Positions 9,774 through 18,496 of a stretch of 64,000 nt of DNA are shown here, piece after piece. Origin of the DNA: Mesorhizobium sp. M1C.F.Ca.ET.210.01.1.1 (GTDB lineage: Bacteria > Pseudomonadota > Alphaproteobacteria > Rhizobiales > Rhizobiaceae); the NCBI RefSeq assembly GCF_004791585.1, contig NZ_SRUU01000007.1, positions 62,001 through 126,000 of the forward strand, read 5' to 3'. The notes below the pieces were generated by a model. It was given only the letters and a program-made list of their open reading frames with translations, ran no database searches and was not told where the DNA came from. Position numbers and translations under genes: made by a program. Numbering within the stretch: the first letter of the stretch is position 1; each line of letters opens with the position of its first letter.

Positions 9774-10133
9774 ATGAGTTCCAGCAGCGAGCGCAAGCCC
9801 GAGATCGGTTTCGCCGATTTCGACCGTGTCGACATCCGCGCCGGCACGATCGTCGAGGCCGAGCCTTTCCCGGAGGCGCGCAAGCCGGCAATCAAGCTCA
9901 AGATCGATTTCGGCCCGGCCATCGGAGTGAAGAAGTCATCGGCGCAGATCACCAAATACTACGCGCCGGAGGCACTGATCGGCCGTCAGGTGTTCGCCGT
10001 GGTCAACTTCCCGCCGCGCCAGATCGGCCCGTTCATGTCGGAAGTGCTGACGCTTGGCTTTCCGGACGAGGAGGGCGCCGTTGTGCTCGGCGCCATCGAA
10101 CGCAAGGTGCCGGACGGCGGACGACTGTTCTAA
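9774..10133 (+). CDS. csaA: tRNA-binding protein, CsaA-like
   Basis: A 119-residue single OB-fold protein of the tRNA_bind (EMAP/Trbp111) family. The N-terminal [39 protein letters not shown] and [17 protein letters not shown] are the CsaA-type motifs. In Bacillus CsaA has chaperone and secretion-related activity and the fold binds tRNA; its role in rhizobia is not established. It follows the YbjN gene at 18 bases and converges with a membrane-protein gene whose stop is only 5 bases away. Confidence 0.9.
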   Translation: MSSSSERKPEIGFADFDRVDIRAGTIVEAEPFPEARKPAIKLKIDFGPAIGVKKSSAQITKYYAPEALIGRQVFAVVNFPPRQIGPFMSEVLTLGFPDEEGAVVLGAIERKVPDGGRLF

Positions 10134-10137
10134 AAAA

Positions 10138-11073
10138 TTACCGAGCAGACTGCGAAGCGAAAGCTGGGGGCCGAAACGCGCCGAGAATGGTTCCGACCGT
10201 TGCGGCTGACAGTACGAGATGGAGGCCGTCGAACGGCGAGGCCAGTCCGAAATGCATCAGCATACGGGTCAAGAAGGAAGGCGACGCGCCATTCGCGGGA
10301 ATCAGGATCAAGCCTACGGACAGGCCAAGCCCATATTTGAGTATGGCAACTATTGCGAAAACGATGAACATTATGGCGACGAAACGCAGACGATTGCCGT
10401 CGAGCGCACGCCAGCACCCGACTGGATCAAACGATTCCGTCCAGAGAAAATCGCCGACAAAGAGATATGCCCAGGCAAGTATGAAACCGCCCACAAGCAT
10501 GTTGAACATTCCCCTCGCCATCGCCCAGGACGCGACGTCCTCGGGGCTGAGCGGCAGGTCATGTGTGGCCAGCAGGCCGGCAACAAACAGTCTGTGCTCG
10601 CCGGCGACCGCAAAGCCGCAAAAAAGCTGGACGGCCGCGAGAAGCAACGCAGCCAGAAGAATCCGTTGGCCGAGCTCAAAGCGCACACCCGGGATAGCGA
10701 AGCGTTTGACACGTTCAATGCCGCGCCGAACAACGATATGGCCGCGCTCGGGCGCGTTTGCCATGCGATCCAGGACGAATGCAAAGACCATCGCCGAGAA
10801 CGGCGCGGCAACAATCGCGGAAAGCCAAGTCCTGTGGGCGAAGCCTTGCGATAGGAGCCAGGTAGGCACCTTCTCCGGATCGGCAAAAAGAATAAGGACA
10901 AGCACCGCCAGACAGAGCGTCGTCAGAAACCAGGGAAACCAGGCGGCCACGAAGAGCGGCCAGGCATTTGCGCGACAATAGCCAAACACTCTTGCGACCG
11001 TCTTGCCCATGCGCAAGACGCGGCGCTTCCGCGATACGGCAGGCAACTCGTCCAGCGTTGAAATCGGCGTCAA
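10138..11073 (-). CDS. Integral membrane protein of unknown function
   Basis: A 311-residue protein with about six hydrophobic segments (for example WPLFVAAWFPWFLTTLCLAV, ILLAALLLAAVQLFCGFAVA, FVAIMFIVFAIVAILKYGLG). No catalytic motif is evident. The annotated start is TTG at 11071-11073 with a weak GCGGGG upstream; an ATG at 11008-11010 is the main alternative and would lose only a charged tail. Its neighbours give no clue to function, and it stands alone on its strand. Confidence 0.7.
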   Translation of the reverse strand: MTPISTLDELPAVSRKRRVLRMGKTVARVFGYCRANAWPLFVAAWFPWFLTTLCLAVLVLILFADPEKVPTWLLSQGFAHRTWLSAIVAAPFSAMVFAFVLDRMANAPERGHIVVRRGIERVKRFAIPGVRFELGQRILLAALLLAAVQLFCGFAVAGEHRLFVAGLLATHDLPLSPEDVASWAMARGMFNMLVGGFILAWAYLFVGDFLWTESFDPVGCWRALDGNRLRFVAIMFIVFAIVAILKYGLGLSVGLILIPANGASPSFLTRMLMHFGLASPFDGLHLVLSAATVGTILGAFRPPAFASQSAR

Positions 11074-11374
11074 CCCCGCAGCGAACTACACACGCAGAAT
11101 AATGCACTGTAAGGCCCTGTTGCACAAGCTCTCGCAAGAAGCACGTTCGGAGGGACTAAAGCTCGCCGGCGAACGATCTCTCAACGCATCTCAAAAATCT
11201 CACGCGAAAGACTTGTCCAATGGAACTGGCAAGTTGTCGAAGCTCCGGATTTCCTGAGGGAATGAACGAGTGGGCGGCATTGAAGCGGCCAACAACTGCC
11301 GCCAGAGCGCGGTCGATTGATTTAGCCTTCGTCATCCACGCGGAGCGGACGCGCAGAGCCGTGGATGAGGGGTG
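11074..11374. other. Intergenic stretch, mostly featureless, ending in a palindromic repeat
   Basis: Between two minus-strand genes. Apart from the palindromic element at 11330-11369, the stretch is featureless: no RNA gene, coding frame or strong promoter is recognisable. Its A+T content is somewhat higher than the neighbouring genes. Confidence 0.5.
11330..11369. repeat. Short copy of the CGTCATCC palindromic repeat
   Basis: CGTCATCCACG and CGTGGATGA arms enclose CGGAGCGGACGCGCAGAG. The same core, with an inserted GGAGCAAA, recurs at 21879-21989, so both belong to one family. Confidence 0.7.
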
Positions 11375-12397
11375 TTAGGCCGCCAGCTTGCGCGGCATCC
11401 CCAGCGCTTCCTCGACCACGTCGAGAAACATTTCGGCGCAGGCCTTCCAGCTGTAGCGCATGGCGCGCTGGCGCGCTTCCGCGCGGTCGACGTGAAGCGC
11501 CTTGAGCGCGGCCTCGCGCAGATCCTCGGACACGGCCCCGCCAACGCTGTCGCCGACAATATCGATGGGTCCCGTCACCGGGTAGGCGGCTACCGGCGTG
11601 CCGCTGGCCAAAGCCTCGATGATGACATTGCCGAAGGTGTCGGTGCGGCTCGGGAAGACGAAGACGTCGGCAGATGCGTATATCTCGGCCAATTCGTCGT
11701 TCGGGCGATGGCCGAGGAAATGCGCGTTGGGATAGCGGGCCTTGAGCTTCGCCAGTTCCGGCCCCTCGCCGACGACCACCTTGCTGCCCGGCAAATCGAG
11801 GTCGAGGAAGGCGGACAGGTTCTTTTCGATCGCGACGCGGCCGACGCAGAGGAAGACGGGGCGGGGGAAGCTGGTTTCCTTGCGCTTGTCCGGCCGGAAG
11901 TGATCGGTGTCGACGCCGCGCGTCCAGGGCCTCAGCTTGCTGAAGCCGCGCGCGGCGAGATCATCCGCCAGCGACTGGGTGGCGACAAGCGTGCCCTGTC
12001 CGGAATTGTGGAAGTCGCGCAGCCAGTTGTAGGCCCAGCTTTCCGGCACCGGTAGGCGGGCGCTGAGATATTCGGGAAAGCGGGTGTGGTAGCTGGTGGT
12101 GAAGGGACGGCCGGCCTTGCGGCAATAGCGGCGCGCCATGATACCGAGCGGCCCTTCTGTGACGATGTGGATATGGTCCGCCTTGCGCGCATCGATCAGG
12201 CGCGCGACATGGCCGGGCGTCGTCAGCGCCAGCCGGATGTCCGGATAGGTCGGTAGCGGCAACGTGCGGAAGATGTTCGGCGTCAGGAAATCGGCCTGGA
12301 CGTCGAAGGATTTCAGCGTTTCGGTAAGCCGCTCCAGCGTATGGACCACGCCGTTGACCTGCGGCCGCCATGCATCGGTGATCATCAGGATGCGCAT
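11375..12397 (-). CDS. Glycosyltransferase family 4 protein
   Basis: A 340-residue GT-B glycosyltransferase. The N-terminal half starts MRILMITDAWRPQVNGVVHT and contains TSYHTRFPEYLSARLP; the C-terminal half has FLCVGRVAIEKNLSAFL and the GT4 donor-site E-x7-E region in SRTDTFGNVIIEALASGTPV. Members transfer hexoses or mannose to lipids or glycans at the cytosolic face of the membrane; the acceptor here is unknown. The start ATG (12395-12397) has AAGGG upstream; the frame extends 88 codons further but with Arg/Pro/Ser-rich non-family sequence. It is a single gene, 271 bases after the histidine kinase stop. Confidence 0.88.
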   Translation of the reverse strand: MRILMITDAWRPQVNGVVHTLERLTETLKSFDVQADFLTPNIFRTLPLPTYPDIRLALTTPGHVARLIDARKADHIHIVTEGPLGIMARRYCRKAGRPFTTSYHTRFPEYLSARLPVPESWAYNWLRDFHNSGQGTLVATQSLADDLAARGFSKLRPWTRGVDTDHFRPDKRKETSFPRPVFLCVGRVAIEKNLSAFLDLDLPGSKVVVGEGPELAKLKARYPNAHFLGHRPNDELAEIYASADVFVFPSRTDTFGNVIIEALASGTPVAAYPVTGPIDIVGDSVGGAVSEDLREAALKALHVDRAEARQRAMRYSWKACAEMFLDVVEEALGMPRKLAA

Positions 12398-12668
12398 GAC
12401 GACCCTTGGGAGAGACTCTTGAGCACGCCAGCACAGTGGCGGGACGGCAGCCGGGCAGCGGCTCGCGCTTCGCTCCAGCGCACCCGGGCAGGTACGGGAT
12501 CGAAGCGGGGCGGCAGGGCCGAATCGATGAAGGTCGCGCGCTTCATGCGCGCTCTTCAGCATGATTTCATGACGGGCGGATGAACCCGTAATTTGATTGG
12601 GTATCATCCTGTCCGCGGACCGGTACCCGTTTTTGCCGCGCCGACCCCGGTCCGGGATCACCCGCCGG

Positions 12669-14084
12669 CTAAGCGGGCACCTTGATCACGGCGCGCAGGC
12701 CGCCAAGCGGGCTATCCTCGAGGGTGATGTCGCCGCCATGGCTGCGGGCGATGTCGCGAGCGATCGACAGGCCGAGCCCGGTGCCGCTGGCATCGAGGTT
12801 GCGCGCCTCGTCGAGCCGCAGGAACGGCTTGAACACCTCTTCGCGCTTGTCGGGCGCGATGCCGGGGCCGTTGTCATCGATGGTGACGGTCAGCGAGCCG
12901 CGACTGTGATCGGCATGGACCTCGACCGCCTTGGCATAGCGGAAGGCATTGCCGATGACGTTGGACATCAGCCTGGCAAAGGCGTTCGGCCGCACATGCA
13001 CGGTGGGATCACCGGTCAGCGTCGTCGACAGCTTGCATCTGCGCAGATGCGCTTCCTCGCCGAGCTTCTGGAAATAGGCATCGAGATCGAAGCGGCCGGT
13101 GTCTTCCGCAGCCTCGCCGCGGGCGAAAGAGAGATAGCCTTCCAGCATCGACTGCATGTCATCGATGTCCTGGTTGAGCGCGGCTTTGGTCTCGGACTTG
13201 CCCCCGGCCAGCGCCAGCTGCAGCTTGAAGCGGGTGAGGATGGTCCTGAGGTCATGGCTCACTCCGGTCAGCATGGCGGTGCGCTGTTCGATCTGGCGTT
13301 CGATGCGCTCGCGCATCTGGATGAAGGCGAAACCGGCGCGGCGCACTTCCTCCGCACCGCGCGGACGGAAATCGCGCGGCATCGGCCGCCCCTTGCCGAA
13401 GCTTTCCGCCGCCTCGGCCAGCGTCAGGATCGGCCTTATTTGGTTGCGCAGGAAGGGGATGGCGATCATCAGCAGCACCAGCGAGGTGCCGACCATCCAG
13501 ATCAGGAAGATGTGGGTGTTCGAGGCATAGGCCTGGCTGCGGCGCACGAAGACGCGCAGCACCTTGCCTTCGAGCTGGACGCGGACCTCAACGACGTTGG
13601 AGTTGCCGACCGTGTCGATCCAGAAGGGGCGGTTGATCTGCCTGGTGATCTCCGACGAGAGCGCCGTGTCGAGGATCGAGAAGAACGGCTTCGGCCCAGG
13701 TGGCGGAAGCGGGTCGGGCGGCAGCAGATCCACTTTCAGCTGCATGCGGTCCTGGGCGATGCGGATGATGTTGGCGTAGTCGGCGTCGTGCGGATAGGTC
13801 TCCATCATGTCGATGATGGCAGCGATGTCGGCGATAGTGGCCTGCGACAGGCGCTGGGTTACCGTCTGCCAGTGACGCTCCATGAAGACGAAGGCGACGA
13901 CCGATTGCAGCAGGATCATCGGCGCGATGACGATGATCAAGGAGCGGGCATAAAGCCGCTTCGGCATGTAGAGCGCGACCAGCCGCCAGAAGCGGTTCCA
14001 GGCGCGCGGCATCGCTTTCAGCGTCCGCATCGCGAGATCGCCGGGGCTGTCGCCCTTGGGCTTTTCCAGTTGCGTGGTCGCCAT
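12669..14084 (-). CDS. Sensor histidine kinase, EnvZ-like
   Basis: A 471-residue membrane kinase. A cytosolic N-terminus is followed by a membrane segment (SLIIVIAPMILLQSVVAFVF), a periplasmic sensor of about 130 residues, a second segment (IFLIWMVGTSLVLLMIAIPF), HAMP, the H box GVSHDLRTILTRFK, and the ATPase N and G boxes (NVIGNAFRYA, DDNGPGIAPD, GTGLGLSIARDIARSHGG). The start ATG (14082-14084) has AAGGG; another ATG 11 codons upstream lacks a site. It lies 50 bases after the response-regulator gene and is its probable partner. The signal sensed is unknown. Confidence 0.92.
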   Translation of the reverse strand: MATTQLEKPKGDSPGDLAMRTLKAMPRAWNRFWRLVALYMPKRLYARSLIIVIAPMILLQSVVAFVFMERHWQTVTQRLSQATIADIAAIIDMMETYPHDADYANIIRIAQDRMQLKVDLLPPDPLPPPGPKPFFSILDTALSSEITRQINRPFWIDTVGNSNVVEVRVQLEGKVLRVFVRRSQAYASNTHIFLIWMVGTSLVLLMIAIPFLRNQIRPILTLAEAAESFGKGRPMPRDFRPRGAEEVRRAGFAFIQMRERIERQIEQRTAMLTGVSHDLRTILTRFKLQLALAGGKSETKAALNQDIDDMQSMLEGYLSFARGEAAEDTGRFDLDAYFQKLGEEAHLRRCKLSTTLTGDPTVHVRPNAFARLMSNVIGNAFRYAKAVEVHADHSRGSLTVTIDDNGPGIAPDKREEVFKPFLRLDEARNLDASGTGLGLSIARDIARSHGGDITLEDSPLGGLRAVIKVPA

Positions 14085-14134
14085 TCGCCCTTCCGCTCGT
14101 CGATGGCCGTTCAGCAAGGGCCGTCGGGAACAGT

Positions 14135-14854
14135 TTATTCCACGCTGAGCCGATACCCAATACCGCGCACCGTCTGCAGCCAGACAGGATTGGACGGATC
14201 GCGCTCGATCTTGCGGCGCAGCCGGTTGATCTGGACATCGATGGTGCGCTCGCCGACATCCGATTCGTCGCCGACGAGCTCGTGCCGGGGTATGGTCTCT
14301 CCCGCCCGCGCCGCGAAGATCGCCAGGATCTCCTGCTCGCGGTCGGTCAGCTTCAGCGCTTCGCCGCCACGCTTCAGCTCGCGCTTGGCGATCTGGAACG
14401 TGTAGGGGCCGAAGACCAGCTGCTCGACCTTCGGCGTCGCCGCCGGCCCGCCGCGGCGCAGGATGTTGTTGATGCGCAGGATCAGTTCGCGCGGATCGAA
14501 AGGCTTCGGCAGATAGTCGTCGGCGCCGGCTTCCAGCCCGGTGATACGGCTGTCGGTTTCCGACAGCGCGGTCAGCATCAGAATCGGCACGTTCTTCTCG
14601 GCCCGCAGCGCCTTGGTGAGGTCGACGCCGGTTTCACCAGGCATCATGACGTCGAGCACGAGCAGATCGAAGTCGAGCCCGGCGAGCTTGCGCCGGGCTT
14701 CACCGGAGTTGCCGGCGACAGTGACGCGAAAGCCGTTCTCCGACAAATATTGCTTCAGCAGATTGCGGATGCGGGTGTCGTCATCGACCACCAGCAGATG
14801 CGGCGCATCATCGTCGGGCGCTGCCGGATGATCAACCTTCTCAGTGGTCTCCAT
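14135..14854 (-). CDS. OmpR-family response regulator, PetR-like
   Basis: A 239-residue regulator. The receiver domain (about 18-132) has the acidic pocket VVDDD, phospho-acceptor Asp in LLVLDVMMPGETG, the conserved Thr in LMLTAL and Lys in YLPKPFDP. The C-terminal winged helix (about 145-236) contains LTDREQEILAIFA, and VGERTIDVQINRLRRKIE followed by VRGIGYRL. The start overlaps the MarR-gene stop by 14 bases. A MarR gene followed by an OmpR-type regulator is the arrangement of petP-petR near the bc1 genes in Rhodobacter; the match is remembered synteny, so no symbol is given. Confidence 0.92.
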   Translation of the reverse strand: METTEKVDHPAAPDDDAPHLLVVDDDTRIRNLLKQYLSENGFRVTVAGNSGEARRKLAGLDFDLLVLDVMMPGETGVDLTKALRAEKNVPILMLTALSETDSRITGLEAGADDYLPKPFDPRELILRINNILRRGGPAATPKVEQLVFGPYTFQIAKRELKRGGEALKLTDREQEILAIFAARAGETIPRHELVGDESDVGERTIDVQINRLRRKIERDPSNPVWLQTVRGIGYRLSVE

Positions 14855-15374
14855 TTTTCTTCCCCGATGTTTGCGCAGGCATAATGTCGATCTGCGCTCG
14901 TAGTTCCGGATTGACCATCGCCTCGAGGAATCTTTCGATCGAGGCGCGTTCGGTGGTTCCGGAATCTTCCAATGCAGCACGGATGCGGCGCGACTGTGGC
15001 CGAGCCAGCGCCAGGGCCAAAGCGCGGCCCTTGGCGGTCGGGTAGAGCTCGCGCTGCCGGCGGTCTCGCGGGCCCTGCACCTGGACAATATGATCCGTGT
15101 CGATCAGCTGCTTCAGCACCCGCGCCAGGCTCTGCTTGGTGATCTTCAGCACGTCGAGCAGCTCGGCAACCGTCAAGCCGGGCCTGCGGTTGACGAAGTG
15201 CAGCACGCGGTGATGGGCGCGGCCGAAGCCGTAATCGGCGAGGATCTGGTCGGGATCGGAGGTGAAGTCGCGATAGGCGAAGAAAAACAACTCGATGATG
15301 GCAAAGTCGATGCCGTCCTCGTCGGTGATCGCCGTCCTGATCGGTTTTCCGGCAGCGGGGCTTCGATCCGTCAT
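14841..15374 (-). CDS. MarR-family transcriptional regulator, PetP-like
   Basis: A 177-residue winged-helix protein. DNA-binding features are RPGLTVAELLDVLKITKQSL with recognition helix ARVLKQLID and the wing QGPRDRRQRELYPTAKG, matching the MarR family. Two adjacent ATGs follow GGAGAA; the second (15372-15374) has the better spacing. Its end overlaps the response-regulator start by 14 bases. An imperfect 15-base inverted repeat about 30 bases upstream is a candidate self-operator. The effector is unknown. Confidence 0.9.
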   Translation of the reverse strand: MTDRSPAAGKPIRTAITDEDGIDFAIIELFFFAYRDFTSDPDQILADYGFGRAHHRVLHFVNRRPGLTVAELLDVLKITKQSLARVLKQLIDTDHIVQVQGPRDRRQRELYPTAKGRALALALARPQSRRIRAALEDSGTTERASIERFLEAMVNPELRAQIDIMPAQTSGKKNGDH

Positions 15375-15401
15375 CATTTCTCCATGCCAAGCGGGAATTA
15401 T

Positions 15402-15416
15402 GTCAGTACTATTGAC
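15402..15416. promoter_or_regulatory. Candidate MarR operator
   Basis: GTCAGTA, one base, TATTGAC: the arms match at six of seven positions. It is 28 bases upstream of the MarR start and in the divergent space toward ilvE, as expected for autoregulation by a dimeric MarR protein. Binding is inference. Confidence 0.4.
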
Positions 15417-15634
15417 GTAATTTCCCGGCAATGATAATTTTTGACAAGCTTTTCGGCGGATTGCGAACGAAAAGGCAAGCGGAAGCCGTTTTTCCGGAAC
15501 TTCCTGAGTTTGCCATGGATTGAATATCCGCCTACCTTTCCAGGCACCGGCCGGCGTTTCGGACCCTCTGGCGGGGCCGACACGAAAGCCCATAAACACA
15601 ACGATTTGCGGGCGTCCGCCCGCGGGAGGTTTCC

Positions 15635-16528
15635 ATGGCATCCGTTCCCTTCGACCAACTGGACGGCTTCATCTGGATGAACGGCGAGTTCGTCAAATGG
15701 GCCGACGCCAAGGTCCACGTGCTGACCCACGGCCTGCACTACGCCAGTGCCGTCTTCGAGGGCGAGCGCGCCTATGGCGGCCAGATCTTCAAGCTGACCG
15801 AGCACAATGAGCGCCTGCATGACTCGGCGCGCCTGCTCGGTTTCAAGATACCGTATTCGGTCGCCGAGATCGACGAGGCCTGCCGCACGCTTCTGAAGAA
15901 GCAGGGCTTCCAGGACGCCTATGTGCGCCCGATCGCCTGGCGCGGCAGCGAGCAGATGGGCGTTTCGGCGCAGAACAACCGCATCAACTGCGCCATCGCC
16001 ATCTGGCAATGGCCGAGCTATTTCGACCCGGCGCAGAAGTTGAAAGGCATCCGGCTCGACATCGCCGAATGGCGCCGGCCAGATCCACGCACCGCGCCGT
16101 CCAAGTCCAAGGCCGCCGGTCTCTACATGATCTGCACGCTGTCCAAGCATGCCGCCGAGGCCAAGGGCTACGCCGACGCCATGATGCTCGACTGGCGCGG
16201 CCAGGTGGCCGAGGCCACCGGCGCCAACATCTTCTTCGTCAAGGACGGCAAGATCCACACACCTACGCCTGACTGCTTCCTCGACGGCATCACCCGCCGC
16301 ACCGTGATCGGCCTGGCCAAGGACCGCGGTTTGGAGGTGATCGAGCGCGCCATCATGCCGGAGGAACTCGAAGGCTTCGAGCAGTGCTTCCTCACCGGCA
16401 CGGCCGCGGAAGTCACTCCGGTTTCGGAGATCGGCCCGTATCGATTCGAGGTCGGCGAGATCGCCAAGACGTTGATGAACGACTATTCTGCTGCAGTGCA
16501 ACCAAAGCACGCGATCGCCGCAGAATAG
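15635..16528 (+). CDS. ilvE: Branched-chain amino acid aminotransferase
   Basis: A 297-residue class IV PLP aminotransferase acting at the last step of valine, leucine and isoleucine synthesis. The chemistry is readable: HGLHYASAVFEGERAYGG at the N-terminal dimer edge, the PLP lysine in SKSKAAGLYM, and the cofactor-binding DWRGQVAEATGANIFFV, with TGTAAEVTPVSEIG near the C-terminus. Start ATG at 15635 with GGGAGG upstream. It is divergent from the MarR gene and ends before a strong terminator. Confidence 0.93.
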   Translation: MASVPFDQLDGFIWMNGEFVKWADAKVHVLTHGLHYASAVFEGERAYGGQIFKLTEHNERLHDSARLLGFKIPYSVAEIDEACRTLLKKQGFQDAYVRPIAWRGSEQMGVSAQNNRINCAIAIWQWPSYFDPAQKLKGIRLDIAEWRRPDPRTAPSKSKAAGLYMICTLSKHAAEAKGYADAMMLDWRGQVAEATGANIFFVKDGKIHTPTPDCFLDGITRRTVIGLAKDRGLEVIERAIMPEELEGFEQCFLTGTAAEVTPVSEIGPYRFEVGEIAKTLMNDYSAAVQPKHAIAAE

Positions 16529-16555
16529 CGATAGTCACAGCTTTTTTGAGCTGTT

Positions 16556-16581
16556 GGGGCGGTTTTCGGGCCGCCCCTTTT
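16556..16581 (+). terminator. Intrinsic terminator after ilvE
   Basis: GGGGCGG (16556-16562) pairs with CCGCCCC (16571-16577) and is followed by TTTT (16578-16581). It lies 28 bases past the ilvE stop. Confidence 0.8.
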
Positions 16582-16673
16582 ATTTGAGCGCATGTGCATT
16601 TGACTTTGGAACAATTCAGCGTCTCATGATGGCGCCGGCCCGAGGAGGCTGGCTCTATGGAGGGACTAGGTAC

Positions 16674-16982
16674 ATGGATACGAACACGCTCGTCGCTATC
16701 GTTGTACAAGTGATTGCGGGTGTTATCGGCGGTCAGGCAGTTGGCGCGGCGCTGAAGCAGGCAGCAATGGGCCAACTGACCAAAATCCTTGCAGGCGCGA
16801 TCGGCGGCGTCGGCGGCGCGGCCATTCTTGGCAGCCTGCTTGGTGGCGGCACGGTCGATCCGGCAGCGGCCGCGGCGGCGGCTGGAAGTGCGTTCAACCT
16901 GCCGAACCTCGCTGGCGGTGTTGGCGGTGGTGCGATCCTCACCGGCATCATCGGCGCGGTCATGAACGCAATGAAGAAATAA
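16674..16982 (+). CDS. Small glycine/alanine-rich membrane protein, unknown function
   Basis: A 102-residue protein, MDTNTLVAIVVQVIAG at its start, with two to three very hydrophobic glycine-zipper-like segments (AIGGVGGAAILGSLLGGG and GGVGGGAILTGIIGAVMNAM). Such segments suit tight helix packing in a membrane, but no family function is known to me. The start ATG at 16674 follows GGAGGG; the reading frame continues upstream without a plausible start. It is followed by its own terminator, so it is probably a monocistronic gene. Confidence 0.7.
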   Translation: MDTNTLVAIVVQVIAGVIGGQAVGAALKQAAMGQLTKILAGAIGGVGGAAILGSLLGGGTVDPAAAAAAAGSAFNLPNLAGGVGGGAILTGIIGAVMNAMKK

Positions 16983-17006
16983 GGCCGACATTTTTCGAGC
17001 TCGCTC

Positions 17007-17034
17007 ATGGGCGGCTACGGCCGCCCATTTCATT
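17007..17034 (+). terminator. Intrinsic terminator after the small membrane protein
   Basis: ATGGGCGGC (17007-17015) and GCCGCCCAT (17020-17028) form a nine-base stem with a TACG loop, followed by a T-rich tract (TTCATTTT). Confidence 0.7.
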
Positions 17035-17127
17035 TTGAGATCAATTCGTGTCGGCTGACGGGTGGACGCAGTCCGCAGTGCTCTCTAAATCAGAGCGACA
17101 CTTGCGACAGTAGAGCAGTGGGAAGCC

Positions 17128-17769
17128 ATGGGTCAGCTCAATGCCGGTATCGTGCCGGTCACACCCTTCCAGCAGAACTGCACCATCCTGTTCGACATGG
17201 ACGACAGGAACGGCGTCGTCGTCGATCCCGGCGGCGATATCGACAAGATACTGGCGGTGCTCAAAGACAATGCGATCACGGTAGAGGCGATCTGGATCAC
17301 CCACGGCCATATCGACCATGCCGGCGGCGCGATGGAGCTGAAGGATGCGCTGGGCGTCGACGTCATCGGCCCGCATGAGGCAGATCGGCCGCTGCTTGCC
17401 AACCTCGAGAACCAGGCCAGGCGTTTCGGGCTGACCGATCCCGTGCGCAATTGTGTGCCTGACCGGTTCCTCACCGAAGGCGAGACGGTTTCGTTCGGCG
17501 GGCATGTGTTCGAGGTGCTGCATTGCCCCGGGCACGCGCCGGGTCATGTCGTCTATTACAACCGCGCGGCCAAGTTCGCCCATGTCGGCGATGTGCTGTT
17601 CCGCGGCTCGATCGGCCGCACCGATCTGCCCGGCGGCGATCACGCTGCGCTGATCGCCTCGATAAAGGACAAGCTGCTGCCGCTCGGCGATGATATCGGC
17701 TTCATTTGCGGCCACGGTCCGGGCGGCCGCTTCGGCGAGGAGCGCCGCACCAATCCGTTCCTGGCCTGA
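17128..17769 (+). CDS. MBL-fold hydrolase, glyoxalase II type (YcbL/GloC-like)
   Basis: A 213-residue metallo-beta-lactamase-fold hydrolase. The metal motif THGHIDHAGG, later HCPGHAPGH and HVGDVLF, and the histidine in CGHGPGG supply the two-metal site. Length and lack of the C-terminal glutathione domain of classical GloB point to the short YcbL/GloC type, which hydrolyses S-lactoylglutathione or related thioesters; the substrate is not proven by sequence. Start ATG at 17128 with a weak upstream site. The gene ends before a strong terminator. Confidence 0.88.
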   Translation: MGQLNAGIVPVTPFQQNCTILFDMDDRNGVVVDPGGDIDKILAVLKDNAITVEAIWITHGHIDHAGGAMELKDALGVDVIGPHEADRPLLANLENQARRFGLTDPVRNCVPDRFLTEGETVSFGGHVFEVLHCPGHAPGHVVYYNRAAKFAHVGDVLFRGSIGRTDLPGGDHAALIASIKDKLLPLGDDIGFICGHGPGGRFGEERRTNPFLA

Positions 17770-17785
17770 CCCTCACAGGCAAAAG

Positions 17786-17813
17786 AAAAGCGCCGCTCGG
17801 ACGCGGCGCTTTT
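17786..17813 (+). terminator. Intrinsic terminator after the MBL-fold hydrolase
   Basis: AAAAGCGCCGC (17786-17796) and GCGGCGCTTTT (17803-17813) form an 11-base perfect stem with a six-base loop and T tail. The flanking A run makes it usable from the opposite side too. Confidence 0.85.
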
Positions 17814-17847
17814 GACTGGGACAGGGAACCCAAGAATTTGTCTAGAC

Positions 17848-17890
17848 GCAATTCCGAACGGACACTGCTTCACACTTCTCCTGGAATTGC
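17848..17890. repeat. Palindromic GCAATTCC...GGAATTGC repeat
   Basis: Eight-base perfect outer arms GCAATTCC (17848-17855) and GGAATTGC (17883-17890) flank a middle with CACTGCTTCACACTTCTCC. The middle resembles the AAACCGCTTCACACTTTTCC sequence found in rhizobial intergenic elements, from memory. It lies between two convergent genes. See also 61468-61507. Confidence 0.6.
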
Positions 17891-17895
17891 TCCGG

Positions 17896-18303
17896 TTAGT
17901 TGGCGACGCAGAAGTGCTGCTCGCCGTCATTGCCGGTGAAGGTGCCGGTGCGCGAGTTGAAGGTGCGGTAGCGGTCCGAGCAGTATTCGTACCAGTCACG
18001 GGTCCACGGCTCGGCATAGCGGTCGGCATAGACGACGCGCGGCTGCACGTAATACCGGCGAACGGGCCGATCGACATAGTAGCCGTCTTCATAGGCCGGA
18101 TCGTAATATCTCGGCCCGGGGTTGCTGAGCGCGCTGCCGATCAGGGCGCCTGCCGCAAGCCCGACAACGCCGGCGGCAAGGGCGTCGCCATTGTGGTGAT
18201 GGCGATGCCAGCGCCAGTCGTCGGCATTGGCCGCCGAGAAGGTGGCCAAGGTGGTCGCAGCGATGCCCGCGGTCAGGATGGCGGTCTTGAGAATTCGGTT
18301 CAT
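17896..18303 (-). CDS. BA14K-family exported protein
   Basis: A 135-residue secreted protein. The N-terminus MNRILKTAILTAGIAATT is followed by a cleavage site near SAANA. A His-rich stretch (WRWHRHHHNG), a glycine-rich hydrophobic segment (LAAGVVGLAAGALIG) and the C-terminal BA14K motif WYEYCSDRYRTFNSRTGTFT with two conserved cysteines follow. Brucella BA14K is immunoreactive and has a lectin-like activity; the role here is unknown. Start ATG at 18301-18303 with GGAGA upstream. It is the last gene before a convergent pair with the MBL hydrolase. Confidence 0.85.
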   Translation of the reverse strand: MNRILKTAILTAGIAATTLATFSAANADDWRWHRHHHNGDALAAGVVGLAAGALIGSALSNPGPRYYDPAYEDGYYVDRPVRRYYVQPRVVYADRYAEPWTRDWYEYCSDRYRTFNSRTGTFTGNDGEQHFCVAN

Positions 18304-18496
18304 TTTCGGTCTCCTTCGCGCCGGCCCGCGTATTTTCAGGGGGATGCGGATCGGCTTTAGCAAAGGTTAATAGAAGACCGTGGCTGAACGGAGGCTGAAC
18401 GGAATTGGGTAAACGATTTCGCGGCTCGAACACAATTCCGAGCTCTGCGGGAGCGTCCCGCCTGCTCAGCCCCCGTCGGATCTGTCTTGAGCCGGC

